DNA from: CBFHMJ01 sp965656875
Lineage (GTDB): Bacteria; Pseudomonadota; Gammaproteobacteria; Enterobacterales; Alteromonadaceae
Direction: 5' to 3'
Length of the DNA stretch: 64,000 bases
Assembly (NCBI GenBank): GCA_965656875.1
Contig: CBFHMJ010000002.1
Span: forward strand, 310,001-374,000
The translations under genes were made by a program, and so were the position numbers. The notes under the pieces were generated by a model. That model was not told where the DNA came from, ran no database searches, and saw only the letters and a list, made by a program, of their open reading frames with translations. Below, piece after piece: positions 33,744 to 42,748 of this stretch (its first letter is position 1; each line of letters starts with the position of its first letter).

Positions 33744-34385
33744 TTATACAACTATAAACCAGGATAACAGATATTCACCTAACGAAAGCAGGTTAGAAAA
33801 AATTGGATAACCCATCATATTCAGAATGATCAGGCCAACCAACACCAGACCGCCATACTGAGCATTTAAAATGATATATCTGGCTGCCAAGTGGCGAGGT
33901 AGTAAATAAGGCATCAGGTAGTGTCCATCCAGTGGGCCCAGTGGGATTAAGTTAAACAATGCCAGAATCATATTAATAGACGTCAGATAGAAGACGAACA
34001 TTTCGACGCCTGGATTGTTTAAGAATGCCCATTGTTGCATTTTTCCGAACATAAAAAGGTTAATCAGCACAATAGCAATTAACAGGTTCATTGCTGGTCC
34101 TGCTGCTGCAACGTAAAAACTGCTCCAGCGTGAACGGAAATTATTTGGATTTGTCGGGACTGGTTTAGCAAAACCAAACGAGATAAGGACGACCATAAGT
34201 AAACCGATCGGGTCAATATGCGCGATCGGGTTTAATGTCATTCGCCCCATATTTTTTGCCGTATTATCACCGTTTAGCTTTGCAACCCAGGCATGACCAA
34301 ACTCATGCGCAGAAAGCGACAGAACAATGGCCATTAAAATCAGCGTAAATACACCATACTGACCATTTAACAAAAGTTGGTACAT
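33744..34385 (-). CDS. Site-2 protease family (M50) membrane protein
   Basis: 213 residues from the ATG at 34383-34385 (GGAG 9 nt upstream; a TTG 5 codons earlier is less likely). It is the compact S2P type: zinc motif LSAHEFGHAWVAKL in the second helix, GRMTLNPIAHIDPIG, AAAGPAMNLLIA, and the third zinc ligand in NLIPLGPLDGH. An intramembrane metalloprotease with no PDZ domain. Its substrate is unknown. Confidence 0.9.
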   Translation of the reverse strand: MYQLLLNGQYGVFTLILMAIVLSLSAHEFGHAWVAKLNGDNTAKNMGRMTLNPIAHIDPIGLLMVVLISFGFAKPVPTNPNNFRSRWSSFYVAAAGPAMNLLIAIVLINLFMFGKMQQWAFLNNPGVEMFVFYLTSINMILALFNLIPLGPLDGHYLMPYLLPRHLAARYIILNAQYGGLVLVGLIILNMMGYPIFSNLLSLGEYLLSWFIVV

Positions 34386-35211
34386 CTTCAGGTTCTCCAA
34401 AATAAATAAGGCTAAAGCATTGTTATATATTCTGTGGGTAAAATGTTGACAAAAATGAAATTACGTTAACAAAACAATGCGTAATCTCGTATATAAGTCA
34501 TGTTACTTCTGGTCGATCTCTGTCTACATTTTAAAAGCATATTTATACAATAGAGTTTGTCTGTCTGTGTGCTTTTTCAAGGTTATTTTAAAATACCTGA
34601 AAAATCATGTGGTTATAAGGTATATTTTAGCGGCACCATATATTCTATGCGTTTTGTAAGCATAAATATGATTGACACAACAATGTACCTGAAAATTATT
34701 AAAATATAGATACAATCGATTATGTCTTAGATATTTTATATTTACATAATTGCATATTTAATTTGACATGGGCTATCAAAATGTCAATAATACACCTGTT
34801 TCGGATACATGTACGGGGCTTTTTTGACCATTTATGTTGGTCTTAAATGGCACTAACCGGACAAATAAATGGAAAATCGTAAACGAGACTGTGTTTTCCA
34901 TTGGAATGTAAATAGTTAGTGACCGTAGCACACTGGTATCCTTTCTGAATATTAAAGAGTCGTCGAACTCTTACCATTTAATAATCCCTAATCTGAATAA
35001 TTATGCGCATGTCGCGTAGGGATTGTTATTACTTTTAACCTTGATGTTATTGCTCTTTGAACAGTCTATAAGTGAAAAGAATTGTCCATTCGAGACGAAT
35101 AGCTAAAGGTACAAGAATTAATTGCGGTGCAAAGTGTGGATTGTGATGTCGACCCAGCGCACTCGCTGATAAATAAAAGTAGTTTACTATCCTGGGTGGA
35201 GATGTATCGGA
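34386..35211. other. Long AT-rich intergenic region with inverted repeats
   Basis: No credible gene; a frame at 35127-35354 is a shadow of the next gene. Two nested inverted repeats occur near 34825-34850: CCATTTA (34828-34834) / TAAATGG (34844-34850), and GACCA/TGGTC within them. A further 8-bp pair, AATCCCTA / TAGGGATT, lies at about 34983-35025. These could be regulatory for the membrane pair downstream. Confidence 0.35.
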
Positions 35212-35754
35212 ATGTTGGCGTTTTTGGAAGGCACTGTGAATGTAGCAAGTCAATACTGTGTATTGCTAAACTTTGCTGCGTTTCTGATCGCTATATTTGC
35301 CTCTCAATCCATCAATTCTTTTTTCTTATCTATTACTGTCATCCTTGCTTGTAACGGCATGGTTTTCTGGACGAAAGACGCATTCAGCCAATTAGAAAAT
35401 GCATGGTCGGGTGATACCTACGCGTATCAGGCCGCATGCTCATCTACCATTATGGTGGTTTATATTCTCACCATATTCATCTTACCAAAACTTCATATTA
35501 ATCAAAAAATTAAACCAGGATTTAGTGCTGACGTCGTTGTTTATTCAAGCATGGCATTAGCCATTATTCACGGTGTGTATTTTGTTTTGGTGCAGGTCCT
35601 TGAGTTATCAAATCTTGAACGTTATTACGATGTCCTGATCGCATCGATTAATGTTTTTGTTGCTGTATTGATGCTTGCTATGCCTTTAGTCATGTTGCTT
35701 TGGCAATTTAGTTTCAACCGAACTAGCAAAGAGAAATTAACGTGGAACATATAA
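35212..35754 (+). CDS. Four-helix inner-membrane protein (paralogue of 2905-3408)
   Basis: 180 residues from the ATG at 35212; a GTG at 35236 with GGAAGG just upstream is a serious alternative. Four hydrophobic stretches, at about residues 15-55, 75-95, 105-130 and 145-170. It parallels the protein at 2905 along its length: LNF near the start, NGMVFWTKD against NCIMYWAMD, a YQA motif, and ASINVFVAV against PVINTSVAL. Overlaps the next gene by 13 nt. No family recognised. Confidence 0.65.
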   Translation: MLAFLEGTVNVASQYCVLLNFAAFLIAIFASQSINSFFLSITVILACNGMVFWTKDAFSQLENAWSGDTYAYQAACSSTIMVVYILTIFILPKLHINQKIKPGFSADVVVYSSMALAIIHGVYFVLVQVLELSNLERYYDVLIASINVFVAVLMLAMPLVMLLWQFSFNRTSKEKLTWNI

Positions 35755-36134
35755 TTGTATTTGGAGTTGTTCTGTTTGCCGCGATTGCCCTGATGGGTGG
35801 CGTTTCCTATAACTATGAGAAGAAAAATGGCTTTCAATCGCCTGAGCATTCTTCTGATTCGGTGAGTGTCGATTCTTTGAGTATTCCGGATTACGTTGAG
35901 TATGTTAATGAATATCAGCGAACAGAGCACTCTGATTTAAAGAAAGCGGTTTTAATGGAGCGTGAACAGATTCTGCGGATGGAACCTGGTGAGACAAAAA
36001 TGCTTATGATAGGGATGTGGAACAGTAAATTACATCGTTACCTGGTTGAGATAAGTGACGGTACCGATTTGAATCCTGAAGAATTATTTATTGATATTCC
36101 TGCGCTGGACTCGCCGCTACAGCACGTTGCCTGA
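35742..36134 (+). CDS. Single-pass membrane protein, partner of 35212-35754
   Basis: 130 residues from a GTG inside the end of the preceding gene. One N-terminal membrane helix (IIVFGVVLFAAIALMGGVSY) followed by a charged soluble domain (residues 25-130) with EYVNEYQRTEHSDLKKAV and DLNPEELFIDIPALD. Same gene order, overlap and architecture as 3402-3770; sequence similarity between the two tails is weak. A perfect terminator follows. Confidence 0.65.
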   Translation: MEHIIVFGVVLFAAIALMGGVSYNYEKKNGFQSPEHSSDSVSVDSLSIPDYVEYVNEYQRTEHSDLKKAVLMEREQILRMEPGETKMLMIGMWNSKLHRYLVEISDGTDLNPEELFIDIPALDSPLQHVA

Positions 36135-36142
36135 TGGTATAA

Positions 36143-36170
36143 AAACGGGGATACAATAAAATCCCCGTTT
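36143..36170 (+). terminator. Intrinsic terminator of the second membrane pair
   Basis: AAACGGGGAT (36143-36152) and ATCCCCGTTT (36161-36170) form a perfect 10-bp stem with an 8-nt loop, 8 bp after the stop. The left A run also gives it U-tract character for the opposite strand, where mmsA ends. Confidence 0.8.
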
Positions 36171-36210
36171 GATAATGCACTCTTAATTAACGTCTTTTAT
36201 CGTCAATCAA

Positions 36211-37710
36211 TTAACCATTACTTGGGAAAGCAAACTGTGCTTTCTCCAACTTACTACCTGGCCAGCGTTGCGTGATCGTTTTACGCCTGGTGTAGAAGCG
36301 AACTGAGTCTGGTCCATACGCGCTCAAATCACCAAACAAACTGCGCTTCCAGCCGCCAAAGCTGTGGTAGGCCATTGGAACCGGCAGTGGCACATTCACG
36401 CCAACCATACCAACCTTAATTTCGTCGTGGAAATGACGAGCGACACCGCCATCATTTGTATAGATGCAAGTACCGTTACCGTATTCATGTTCGTTGATAA
36501 GGTCCATTGCAGTTTGTAGATCAGGCACTCTGACAACACATAGTACCGGACCAAAAATCTCTTCCTGATAGATTGTCATTTCCGGTTTGACTTGATCGAA
36601 CAGTGTTCCGCCAACAAAGTAACCTTCCTCGTGGCCTGTTACGGATGTACTGCGCCCATCAACAACAAGCTTTGCACCTTGCTGTTCGCCGCTATCAATA
36701 TAACCCGTTACTTTGCTTTTATGAGCGCCAGAAATTAGTGGCCCCATCTCTGCGCCTTGCGTCGTTGCCGGTGCGATGTTCAATTCCTGAACTTTAGGTG
36801 TTAACGCATTAACCAGCTGATCAGCCATGTCATCACCAACACAGACGGCAACCGAGATTGCCATGCATCGCTCTCCCGCTGAACCATAAGCAGCGCCCAT
36901 AATGCTGTTAACTACATTGTCTAAATCGGCATCAGGCATAATGACTGCGTGATTCTTAGCACCGCCAAGCGCCTGTACTCGCTTGCCATTTCTGGTGCCT
37001 GTTGTATAGATATATTCAGCAATCGGCGTTGAGCCAACAAAACTGACGGCTTGAATGCGCTTATCTTCCAGTAAGGTATCGACCGCTATCTTGTCGCCAT
37101 TCACGACATTAAAAACACCATCTGGTAATCCTGCTTCTTTCAGTAATTCAGCCAGATATAAACAGACTGACGGATCTTTTTCTGATGGTTTCAGGACGAA
37201 TGTATTGCCGCAGACAATGGCCATTGGATACATCCATAAAGGCACCATTGCAGGGAAGTTAAATGGTGTAATGCCTGCAACAACGCCAAGAGGTTGAAAT
37301 TCTGACCAGCTATCAATGCCGGGTCCGGCATTTTTATTGTGTTCACCTTTTAACAGTTCAGGCGCACCGAGAGCATATTCTACATTTTCAATACCGCGCG
37401 AGATTTCTCCCAGTGCGTCATCAAGCACTTTACCGTGCTCCAGTGATACCATTTCACAAATGGTATTGATGTTCTCTTCAAGAAGTGTCTTAAAACGAGA
37501 AAGAATTCTTGCTCGTTTTAACGGTGGTGTATTTCGCCATGCCGGAAAAGCTTGTTCGGCTGCGGCAATCGCTTGTTCTACGGTTTGTTGCGATGCTAAC
37601 GCAACCTGCGCAATTTCTTTCCCGGTTGCCGGATTAAATATTGCTTGTGTTCTATCGATGTCGGCGACTGGTTGATTGTTTATCCAATGGCCTCGAACTG
37701 ATTGTGACAT
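36211..37710 (-). CDS. mmsA: CoA-acylating methylmalonate-semialdehyde/malonate-semialdehyde dehydrogenase
   Basis: 499 residues from the ATG at 37708-37710. Converts (methyl)malonate semialdehyde plus CoA and NAD to propionyl-CoA or acetyl-CoA with CO2 loss. The catalytic Cys is in GERCMAISVAVCVG; GITPFNFPAMVPLWMYPMAI and FGGWKRSLFGDLSAYGPD are signatures of the MmsA clade. It follows the aminotransferase gene on the same strand, across a hairpin, and supplies the last step of the beta-alanine/beta-aminoisobutyrate branch. Confidence 0.93.
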   Translation of the reverse strand: MSQSVRGHWINNQPVADIDRTQAIFNPATGKEIAQVALASQQTVEQAIAAAEQAFPAWRNTPPLKRARILSRFKTLLEENINTICEMVSLEHGKVLDDALGEISRGIENVEYALGAPELLKGEHNKNAGPGIDSWSEFQPLGVVAGITPFNFPAMVPLWMYPMAIVCGNTFVLKPSEKDPSVCLYLAELLKEAGLPDGVFNVVNGDKIAVDTLLEDKRIQAVSFVGSTPIAEYIYTTGTRNGKRVQALGGAKNHAVIMPDADLDNVVNSIMGAAYGSAGERCMAISVAVCVGDDMADQLVNALTPKVQELNIAPATTQGAEMGPLISGAHKSKVTGYIDSGEQQGAKLVVDGRSTSVTGHEEGYFVGGTLFDQVKPEMTIYQEEIFGPVLCVVRVPDLQTAMDLINEHEYGNGTCIYTNDGGVARHFHDEIKVGMVGVNVPLPVPMAYHSFGGWKRSLFGDLSAYGPDSVRFYTRRKTITQRWPGSKLEKAQFAFPSNG

Positions 37711-37741
37711 AGTAAAATCCAATGAAATGAGTCGATGAAAA

Positions 37742-37788
37742 AGCCTCTACATACAGAATAAGTAGAGGCTGCAAGGGTCTAAAGACCC
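37742..37788 (-). terminator. Terminator/attenuator between aminotransferase and mmsA
   Basis: AGCCTCTAC (37742-37750) / GTAGAGGCT (37762-37770) is a perfect 9-bp stem followed on the minus strand by TTTTTC. A second small hairpin, GGGTCT (37775-37780) / AGACCC (37783-37788), lies just upstream of it in the direction of transcription. Because mmsA starts at once afterwards, partial termination would make it less expressed than the aminotransferase. Confidence 0.75.
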
Positions 37789-37813
37789 GGTTGATTAAAA
37801 TGCTGCTGACTGG

Positions 37814-39124
37814 TTAATCAACTGACTGAATGACGCGTCGAAGAGTCTCGATGGTTTGATCATATTCAGGTTTATCAAAGGTCAGAATTGGTGATAGCGC
37901 AATAATTTCCCCAGCCTGCCTAACCAGTACGCCTTCCTCGATACATTTTCTGTACACTTCGAATGATCGTTTTAGCGGTTCACCTGGTCTTGATTTAAGT
38001 TCCACTGCTCCCATCAGGCCGATATTCCTGATGTCAACAACATGCTCCAGATCTGCCAGTGAATGAACTGCATCTTCGAAGTACTGTTCCATTTCTCTGG
38101 CGTGAGCGAAGATGCCTTCCTCTTCGTAGACGTTTAGTGTTGCGAGTCCGGCAGCAGCAGCGACTGGATGACCTGAATAAGTATAACCGTGAAACAGCTC
38201 AATCATATGCTCTGGGCCATGCATGAAGTCATCATGAATTTTACTGTCCATGATCACCGCACCCATGGGGATTGTACCGTTGGTGATTCCTTTTGCGGTC
38301 GTAATGATATCTGGTGTTACGCCGAATCTCTGTGCGCCAAAGTTGCTACCAAGGCGACCAAAACCGGTAATGACTTCGTCGAAGATGAGTAAGATGCCAT
38401 GCTTGCTGGTGATTTCACGAAGTTTTTCCAGATAGCCTTTAGGCGGAGGAAGAATGCCGGTAGAGCCTGCGACCGGTTCGACAATGACGGCTGCCACTGT
38501 TGAGGGATCATGCAGCGCGAGTATGTTATTCAGTTCATCGGCGAGATGCGCTCCCCATTCCGGAAGCCCGCGAGTAAAAGCGTTGTGTTCAAGGTTAAGT
38601 GTGTGAGGTAAGTGATCGACACCTGCCAGTGCATTACCGAACATTTTTCGGTTCGGGCCAATACCGCCGACGGAAATACCACCAAATCCTACACCATGAT
38701 AACCACGCTCCCGGCCAATAAAGCGAGTGCGTTGTGCATCGCCTTTCGTTCTGTGCCAGGCCAGTGCGATCTTCATCGCAGTATCTACAGCTTCAGAACC
38801 TGAGTTAGTAAAAAATACGGTGTCCATGCCTTCAGGTGCCATAGAAGCAACTTTTTCAGCCAGGTGAAAAGCAGGAGAACTACCAGCCTGAAACACTGCA
38901 CTGTAATCCATAGTCGCCAGTTGTTTTTGTGTGGCTTCAACAATTTTCGGGTGGCAATGACCTGCATTAACACACCACATGCCAGAGAAAGCATCCAGTA
39001 CTTTATCGCCATTGTTTGTGTAGATGTGATGCTTTTCAGCGCGATCAAAGAGTACCGGATGATCTTTGAAGTAACGATTAGACGTAAATGGCATCCAGTA
39101 GTTTTGTAAATTCGGTTGATTCAT
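37814..39124 (-). CDS. Class III omega-aminotransferase (beta-alanine--pyruvate type)
   Basis: 436 residues. PLP-dependent transfer of the amino group of beta-alanine or beta-aminoisobutyrate, giving malonate or methylmalonate semialdehyde. Signatures: LQNYWMPFTSNRYFK, VFFTNSGSEAVDTAMKIALA, ERGYHGVGFGGISVGG, LIFDEVITGFGRLG and the PLP lysine in TAKGITNGTIPMGAV. GAGG precedes the ATG. Neighbouring mmsA and pyrimidine genes indicate the beta-alanine role. Confidence 0.92.
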   Translation of the reverse strand: MNQPNLQNYWMPFTSNRYFKDHPVLFDRAEKHHIYTNNGDKVLDAFSGMWCVNAGHCHPKIVEATQKQLATMDYSAVFQAGSSPAFHLAEKVASMAPEGMDTVFFTNSGSEAVDTAMKIALAWHRTKGDAQRTRFIGRERGYHGVGFGGISVGGIGPNRKMFGNALAGVDHLPHTLNLEHNAFTRGLPEWGAHLADELNNILALHDPSTVAAVIVEPVAGSTGILPPPKGYLEKLREITSKHGILLIFDEVITGFGRLGSNFGAQRFGVTPDIITTAKGITNGTIPMGAVIMDSKIHDDFMHGPEHMIELFHGYTYSGHPVAAAAGLATLNVYEEEGIFAHAREMEQYFEDAVHSLADLEHVVDIRNIGLMGAVELKSRPGEPLKRSFEVYRKCIEEGVLVRQAGEIIALSPILTFDKPEYDQTIETLRRVIQSVD

Positions 39125-39273
39125 TGTTATACCTCATCAACGATGACAGACTCAGTTGGTGGCTTTTTAAACTAATCCTATAATAGGTAATCTCATGATA
39201 TTGAACAATATTTAAATAAATATACTTATCTCATTGATTTATAATGAATTGAAAGTATCTTTGTTAGATATAT

Positions 39274-39285
39274 TTAACACGTTAA
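39274..39285. promoter_or_regulatory. Small inverted repeat, possible operator
   Basis: TTAAC-AC-GTTAA in the divergent region between the aminotransferase and the XRE-cupin regulator. Symmetric and well placed, but short. Confidence 0.3.
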
Positions 39286-39319
39286 CAGTAATCATCCGTT
39301 TTGATGTGGAGTTAGAAGA

Positions 39320-39862
39320 GTGGATGTAGGTATTAAGCTAAAAAAGCTTAGAGAATTGCATGGTGTTTCACAGCGGGCATTAGCGCGAAAAACAGGTGTG
39401 AGCAATGCGATGATCTCTATGATTGAAAGTGGCCGGACAGACCCTACATTAGGAAATCTAAAAGCGATCCTTGATGGTTTTCCGATATCAATTGGTGAGT
39501 TTTTAAGTATGGATGTCGCTGAATCGAAGAAGGTATTCTTCGCCGCTGATGAATTATCAGAAATTGGGGGTAAGAATATATCGTATCGTCAGGTTGGGAG
39601 TGATTTGTCGGAGCATCAGTTGCAGATCAATCATGAATGTTACCAGCCCGGCAGTGATACAGGACGGTCTCGGTTAAAACATGTAGGGGAAGAAGGAGGC
39701 GTGATTATTTCAGGTCGTCTGGAGATTACGGTTGGCGATGAAACCCGGGTGCTTGGCCCTGGCGATGCTTATTTGTTTAATAGTGAAATTCCTCATCGCT
39801 TTCGCAATCCGGGCAAGGAGGCGTGCATCGTTGTTTCAGCCTGCACACCGCCTAATTTTTGA
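39320..39862 (+). CDS. XRE-cupin transcriptional regulator
   Basis: 180 residues from a GTG. The N-terminal XRE helix-turn-helix is LKKLRELHGVSQRALARKTG, VSNAMISMIESGRTDPTLGN, LKAILDGFPISIGEFL (residues 7-63). The C-terminal cupin has GEEGGVIISGRLEITVGDET and YLFNSEIPHRFRNPG (residues 110-175). This PuuR-like architecture is typical of regulators of amine and amino-acid catabolism, with the ligand bound in the cupin. Divergent from the aminotransferase, which it probably controls. Confidence 0.88.
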   Translation: MDVGIKLKKLRELHGVSQRALARKTGVSNAMISMIESGRTDPTLGNLKAILDGFPISIGEFLSMDVAESKKVFFAADELSEIGGKNISYRQVGSDLSEHQLQINHECYQPGSDTGRSRLKHVGEEGGVIISGRLEITVGDETRVLGPGDAYLFNSEIPHRFRNPGKEACIVVSACTPPNF

Positions 39863-39866
39863 TTGT

Positions 39867-40370
39867 TTATTTTTGGACGTAGTATTTACTGGGCTCGGGA
39901 TAAGCGGGCAGATTTATAAGCCCTTCATATTGCAGTCCAATTTTTTGTAGCACGTTACCTGATGCGTCATTATCAGGATGTGTGATAGCAACAATTCGCT
40001 TTAATCCTAAGGTTTCATTGGCATGAATGAGCATACCTTTTGCGGATTCTGTGGCGTAGCCTTTACCATAAAATTTTTCTGAGAAGGCAAAACCAATATC
40101 AACATCGTCCAGCCCGTCACGATCAACAAGACCACAGATACCAACAGGAGCATCGTCGGTACGTTGTTTTACCAGATACATGCTGATGCCATCACTTTGA
40201 TAGCCAGGAAGAAATTTTTCCCTGATAAAGCGTTTCGCATCTTCAACTGATCGCACTTCTTTATCACCAATGTTCTGAATAAAATCATTTTCATTTACCA
40301 GTTCGCAGATAAATGGCGCATCATCTTCAGTGCAAGGCGTGATAATTAGGCGTTCAGTATTGAATAGCAT
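39867..40370 (-). CDS. GNAT-family N-acetyltransferase (RimJ/RimL-like)
   Basis: 167 residues. Begins MLFNTERLIITPCTEDDAPF, the usual RimL-like opening, with ICGLVDRDGLDDVDIGFAFS and the acetyl-CoA loop YGKGYATESAKGMLIHA, then NDASGNVLQKIGLQYEG. AGGATGAG precedes the ATG. The acceptor substrate cannot be told from sequence. It lies between the two arms of the pyrimidine region and is probably unrelated. Confidence 0.85.
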   Translation of the reverse strand: MLFNTERLIITPCTEDDAPFICELVNENDFIQNIGDKEVRSVEDAKRFIREKFLPGYQSDGISMYLVKQRTDDAPVGICGLVDRDGLDDVDIGFAFSEKFYGKGYATESAKGMLIHANETLGLKRIVAITHPDNDASGNVLQKIGLQYEGLINLPAYPEPSKYYVQK

Positions 40371-40478
40371 GTCTCATCCTTTTAAGAAAAAAGAAATGAG
40401 TTAATCACTCAACGCTATGATTTACAAGTGGTTGAGATAAATCATTATGTGGTGAAATGAAAAGCATGGTGGTGAGGA

Positions 40479-40512
40479 TCAGAGTCGATTCATTTTGGGG
40501 AGCCGACTCTGA
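40479..40512 (-). terminator. Hairpin downstream of dihydropyrimidinase
   Basis: TCAGAGTCG (40479-40487) and CGACTCTGA (40504-40512) form a perfect 9-bp stem with a 16-nt loop, 13 bp past the end of the minus-strand gene. No long T run follows. Confidence 0.5.
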
Positions 40513-40525
40513 ATTTGGCCGTGTT

Positions 40526-41965
40526 TTAACGTTTTACAGCTTGTGGCTGGTTATTTGCCACTTGTTTATTCACTGCTTCATACATCGAAGGATAGGCTGG
40601 TCGCTTGATGTATCGACCCGCCCCTTTTTCGACCATCAGTTTGCCGTCATCCCAAACCAGTTTGCCGTTGGCAATAGTTTGCGTTGGGATACCGGTAACG
40701 GTTTTCCCTTCGAAAATATTGAAATCAATATTCTGATGATGGGTTTTGGCTGAGATTGTTCGCTGACCTTTCGGGTCCCAAACAACCAGATCAGCATCGG
40801 AGCCGACAGCTACAGTGCCTTTTTGTGGATAGACATTAAAGATTTTTGCACTGTTGGTTGAGGTGACTGCGACAAATTCATTCATGGTTAGTTTGCCACT
40901 GTTAACACCCTCATCCCACATTACGGCCATGCGGTCTTCTACACCAGCCGTGCCGTTAGGTATTTTTGAGAAGTCGTCTTTACCCATGGCCTTTTGATCT
41001 GCACAGAAACAGCAATGATCAGTCGCAGTAGTTTGCAGATTTCCGGATTGTAATCCTTGCCAGAGTGCTTCCTGATGACCTTTAGGTCGAAATGGTGGTG
41101 ACATGACATGAGCAGCCGCAAATGCCCAGTCTTCATTCTGATAAACACTGTCATCAATCACCAAATGCCCAGCCAGACATTCACCATAAACACGTTGACC
41201 TTCATTTCTGGCGCGAGTGATGGCATCCAGAGAATCTTTACAGGAAACATGTACCAGATAGACCGGAACATTCAAGGTTTGTGCAATACGTATAGCGCGA
41301 TTAGCTGCTTCACCTTCAACCTGAGGCGGGCGGGAAAGTGGATGACCTTCCGGGCCTGTAATGCCTTGCTCTAAGAGTTTTTGTTGTAAGTGGAATACCA
41401 GTTCGCCATTTTCTGCATGGACGGTTGGTACTGCCCCAAGTTCAAGGCAGCGATTAAAGCTGTTAACCAGCGTTTCGTCCTCGGCCATAATAGCGTTCTT
41501 GTAGGCCATAAAGTGCTTGAAGCTATTGACGCCATGTTCATTAACCAGAGTGGCCATTTCTTCTTTAACGCTGTCATCCCACCAGGTGATGGCGACGTGA
41601 AAGCTGTAATCTGCAGCGGATTTATCTGCCCATTCACGCCATTGATGCCAGGCTTCCAGTGGAGATTGCTCCGGAGCAGGGATGACAAAATCAATGATCA
41701 TCGTTGTGCCACCTGCCAGTGCTGCGCGAGTGCCAGTGAAAAAATCTTCACTGGCAACCGTGCCCATGAAAGGCAATTGCATGTGTGTATGTGGATCAAT
41801 GCCGCCAGGCATAATGTACTTATTTGTAGCATCTACAATCTGAGTGTCGGCGGCGACATCCAGATTTTCACCTATCGCTGATATCTTTCCATCTTCGCAG
41901 TAAACGTCAGCTTGCCAGGTATGATCGGCTGTGACGATCGTGCCGCCTTTTATCAAAATACCCAT
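40526..41965 (-). CDS. hydA: Dihydropyrimidinase (D-hydantoinase)
   Basis: 479 residues. Opens dihydrouracil or dihydrothymine to N-carbamoyl-beta-alanine or -aminoisobutyrate. Zinc ligands and bridging lysine are intact: GGIDPHTHMQLPFMG, the Lys in NSFKHFMAYKN, VYLVHVSCKDS, ECLAGHLVID and TATDHCCF. GGGAG precedes the ATG. It is transcribed away from the TetR gene at 42083, with a RutR-type operator between them. Confidence 0.94.
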   Translation of the reverse strand: MGILIKGGTIVTADHTWQADVYCEDGKISAIGENLDVAADTQIVDATNKYIMPGGIDPHTHMQLPFMGTVASEDFFTGTRAALAGGTTMIIDFVIPAPEQSPLEAWHQWREWADKSAADYSFHVAITWWDDSVKEEMATLVNEHGVNSFKHFMAYKNAIMAEDETLVNSFNRCLELGAVPTVHAENGELVFHLQQKLLEQGITGPEGHPLSRPPQVEGEAANRAIRIAQTLNVPVYLVHVSCKDSLDAITRARNEGQRVYGECLAGHLVIDDSVYQNEDWAFAAAHVMSPPFRPKGHQEALWQGLQSGNLQTTATDHCCFCADQKAMGKDDFSKIPNGTAGVEDRMAVMWDEGVNSGKLTMNEFVAVTSTNSAKIFNVYPQKGTVAVGSDADLVVWDPKGQRTISAKTHHQNIDFNIFEGKTVTGIPTQTIANGKLVWDDGKLMVEKGAGRYIKRPAYPSMYEAVNKQVANNQPQAVKR

Positions 41966-42009
41966 GTGTTCTCCCGATATTTTTGTTTTCGGATATAACT
42001 GGTTTAATG

Positions 42010-42025
42010 TTGACCATGTGGTCAG
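42010..42025. promoter_or_regulatory. RutR-type operator, divergent hydA/tetR region
   Basis: TTGACCATGTGGTCAG matches the E. coli RutR consensus TTGACCANNTGGTCAA at all but the last base. It lies 45 bp upstream of the dihydropyrimidinase start and 58 bp upstream of the RutR-like regulator, so it can control both. Confidence 0.8.
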
Positions 42026-42082
42026 CTTTGTATAGTGTGAAGTTCCTGAATTAACAGAACGACAAGTTGTAACAGCAGGGAT

Positions 42083-42736
42083 ATGAAGAAAAACCTCCGC
42101 CGCGCCAATGAAGCTATTCGCGCTGAAAATGAAGCAAAAATCTTAAAGGCTGCGAGCCGTATATTTGCGTCAAAAGGCTATTCTGCCGCCACAACTCAGG
42201 CCATCGCAGACAGTGCTGGTTTACCTAAGTCGAATATCCATTATTATTTCGGAACTAAATCGAATATTTATCAAACGGTGCTGGATAATATTTTCGATAT
42301 CCTGCTGACATCTGCGGACTCATTTGAAGTTGAACGTGATCCGGTTGATGCGTTTAGTGATTACATTCGACAAAAAGTTGAAATCTCAAGAGATTACCCT
42401 GACGCATCAAAACTATTTGCGCATGAAGTAATGCAGGGCGCTCCTAATCTCAAAGAGACGTTAAAAGAACGTCTCGATCAATTTGTGTCTCATAAAAAAT
42501 CCATCATCAGGCACTGGGTAGATGAAGGATTAATGCAGCCTGTAAGTCCTGAACACTTGTTGTTTTTGATTTGGTCATCCACGCAAACCTATGCTGATTT
42601 TGATTACCAGGTTTCAATGGTGTTAGGACGTAACAAACTGCAAAATGATGATTTCGAGCAAGCAGTAGCATTAATCACTCAGGTTGTGATTCAGGGCTGC
42701 GGTATTCGTTCGCGATCATCAGAATCTGTTGCCTAG
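42083..42736 (+). CDS. rutR: TetR-family regulator, RutR-like
   Basis: 217 residues. The HTH is ILKAASRIFASKGYSAATTQ, AIADSAGLPKSNIHYYFGTK (residues 22-62). The C-terminal domain (FAHEVMQGAPNLKETLKERL, FLIWSSTQTYADFDYQVSMV) matches the RutR/YcdC type that binds uracil or thymine. Two near-consensus RutR operators, upstream of hydA and of preT, support the assignment. In the absence of pyrimidine it should repress; uracil releases it (known for E. coli RutR). Converges with the transporter gene with 12 bp between stops. Confidence 0.88.
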   Translation: MKKNLRRANEAIRAENEAKILKAASRIFASKGYSAATTQAIADSAGLPKSNIHYYFGTKSNIYQTVLDNIFDILLTSADSFEVERDPVDAFSDYIRQKVEISRDYPDASKLFAHEVMQGAPNLKETLKERLDQFVSHKKSIIRHWVDEGLMQPVSPEHLLFLIWSSTQTYADFDYQVSMVLGRNKLQNDDFEQAVALITQVVIQGCGIRSRSSESVA

Positions 42737-42748
42737 TACTCCGATTTA

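Noticed and set aside
34477..34659. 60-codon frame in the gap before the second membrane pair
   Set aside because: Composition of random AT-rich DNA (Tyr/Cys/Val-rich), no start signal.
34825..34850. Possible RutR-like site (GACCA...TGGTC)
   Set aside because: The spacing between half sites is far larger than the 2 bp of the RutR consensus, and no pyrimidine gene is adjacent.
35127..35354. 75-codon frame overlapping the start of the membrane gene at 35212
   Set aside because: Out-of-frame shadow; the membrane gene frame has paralogue support.
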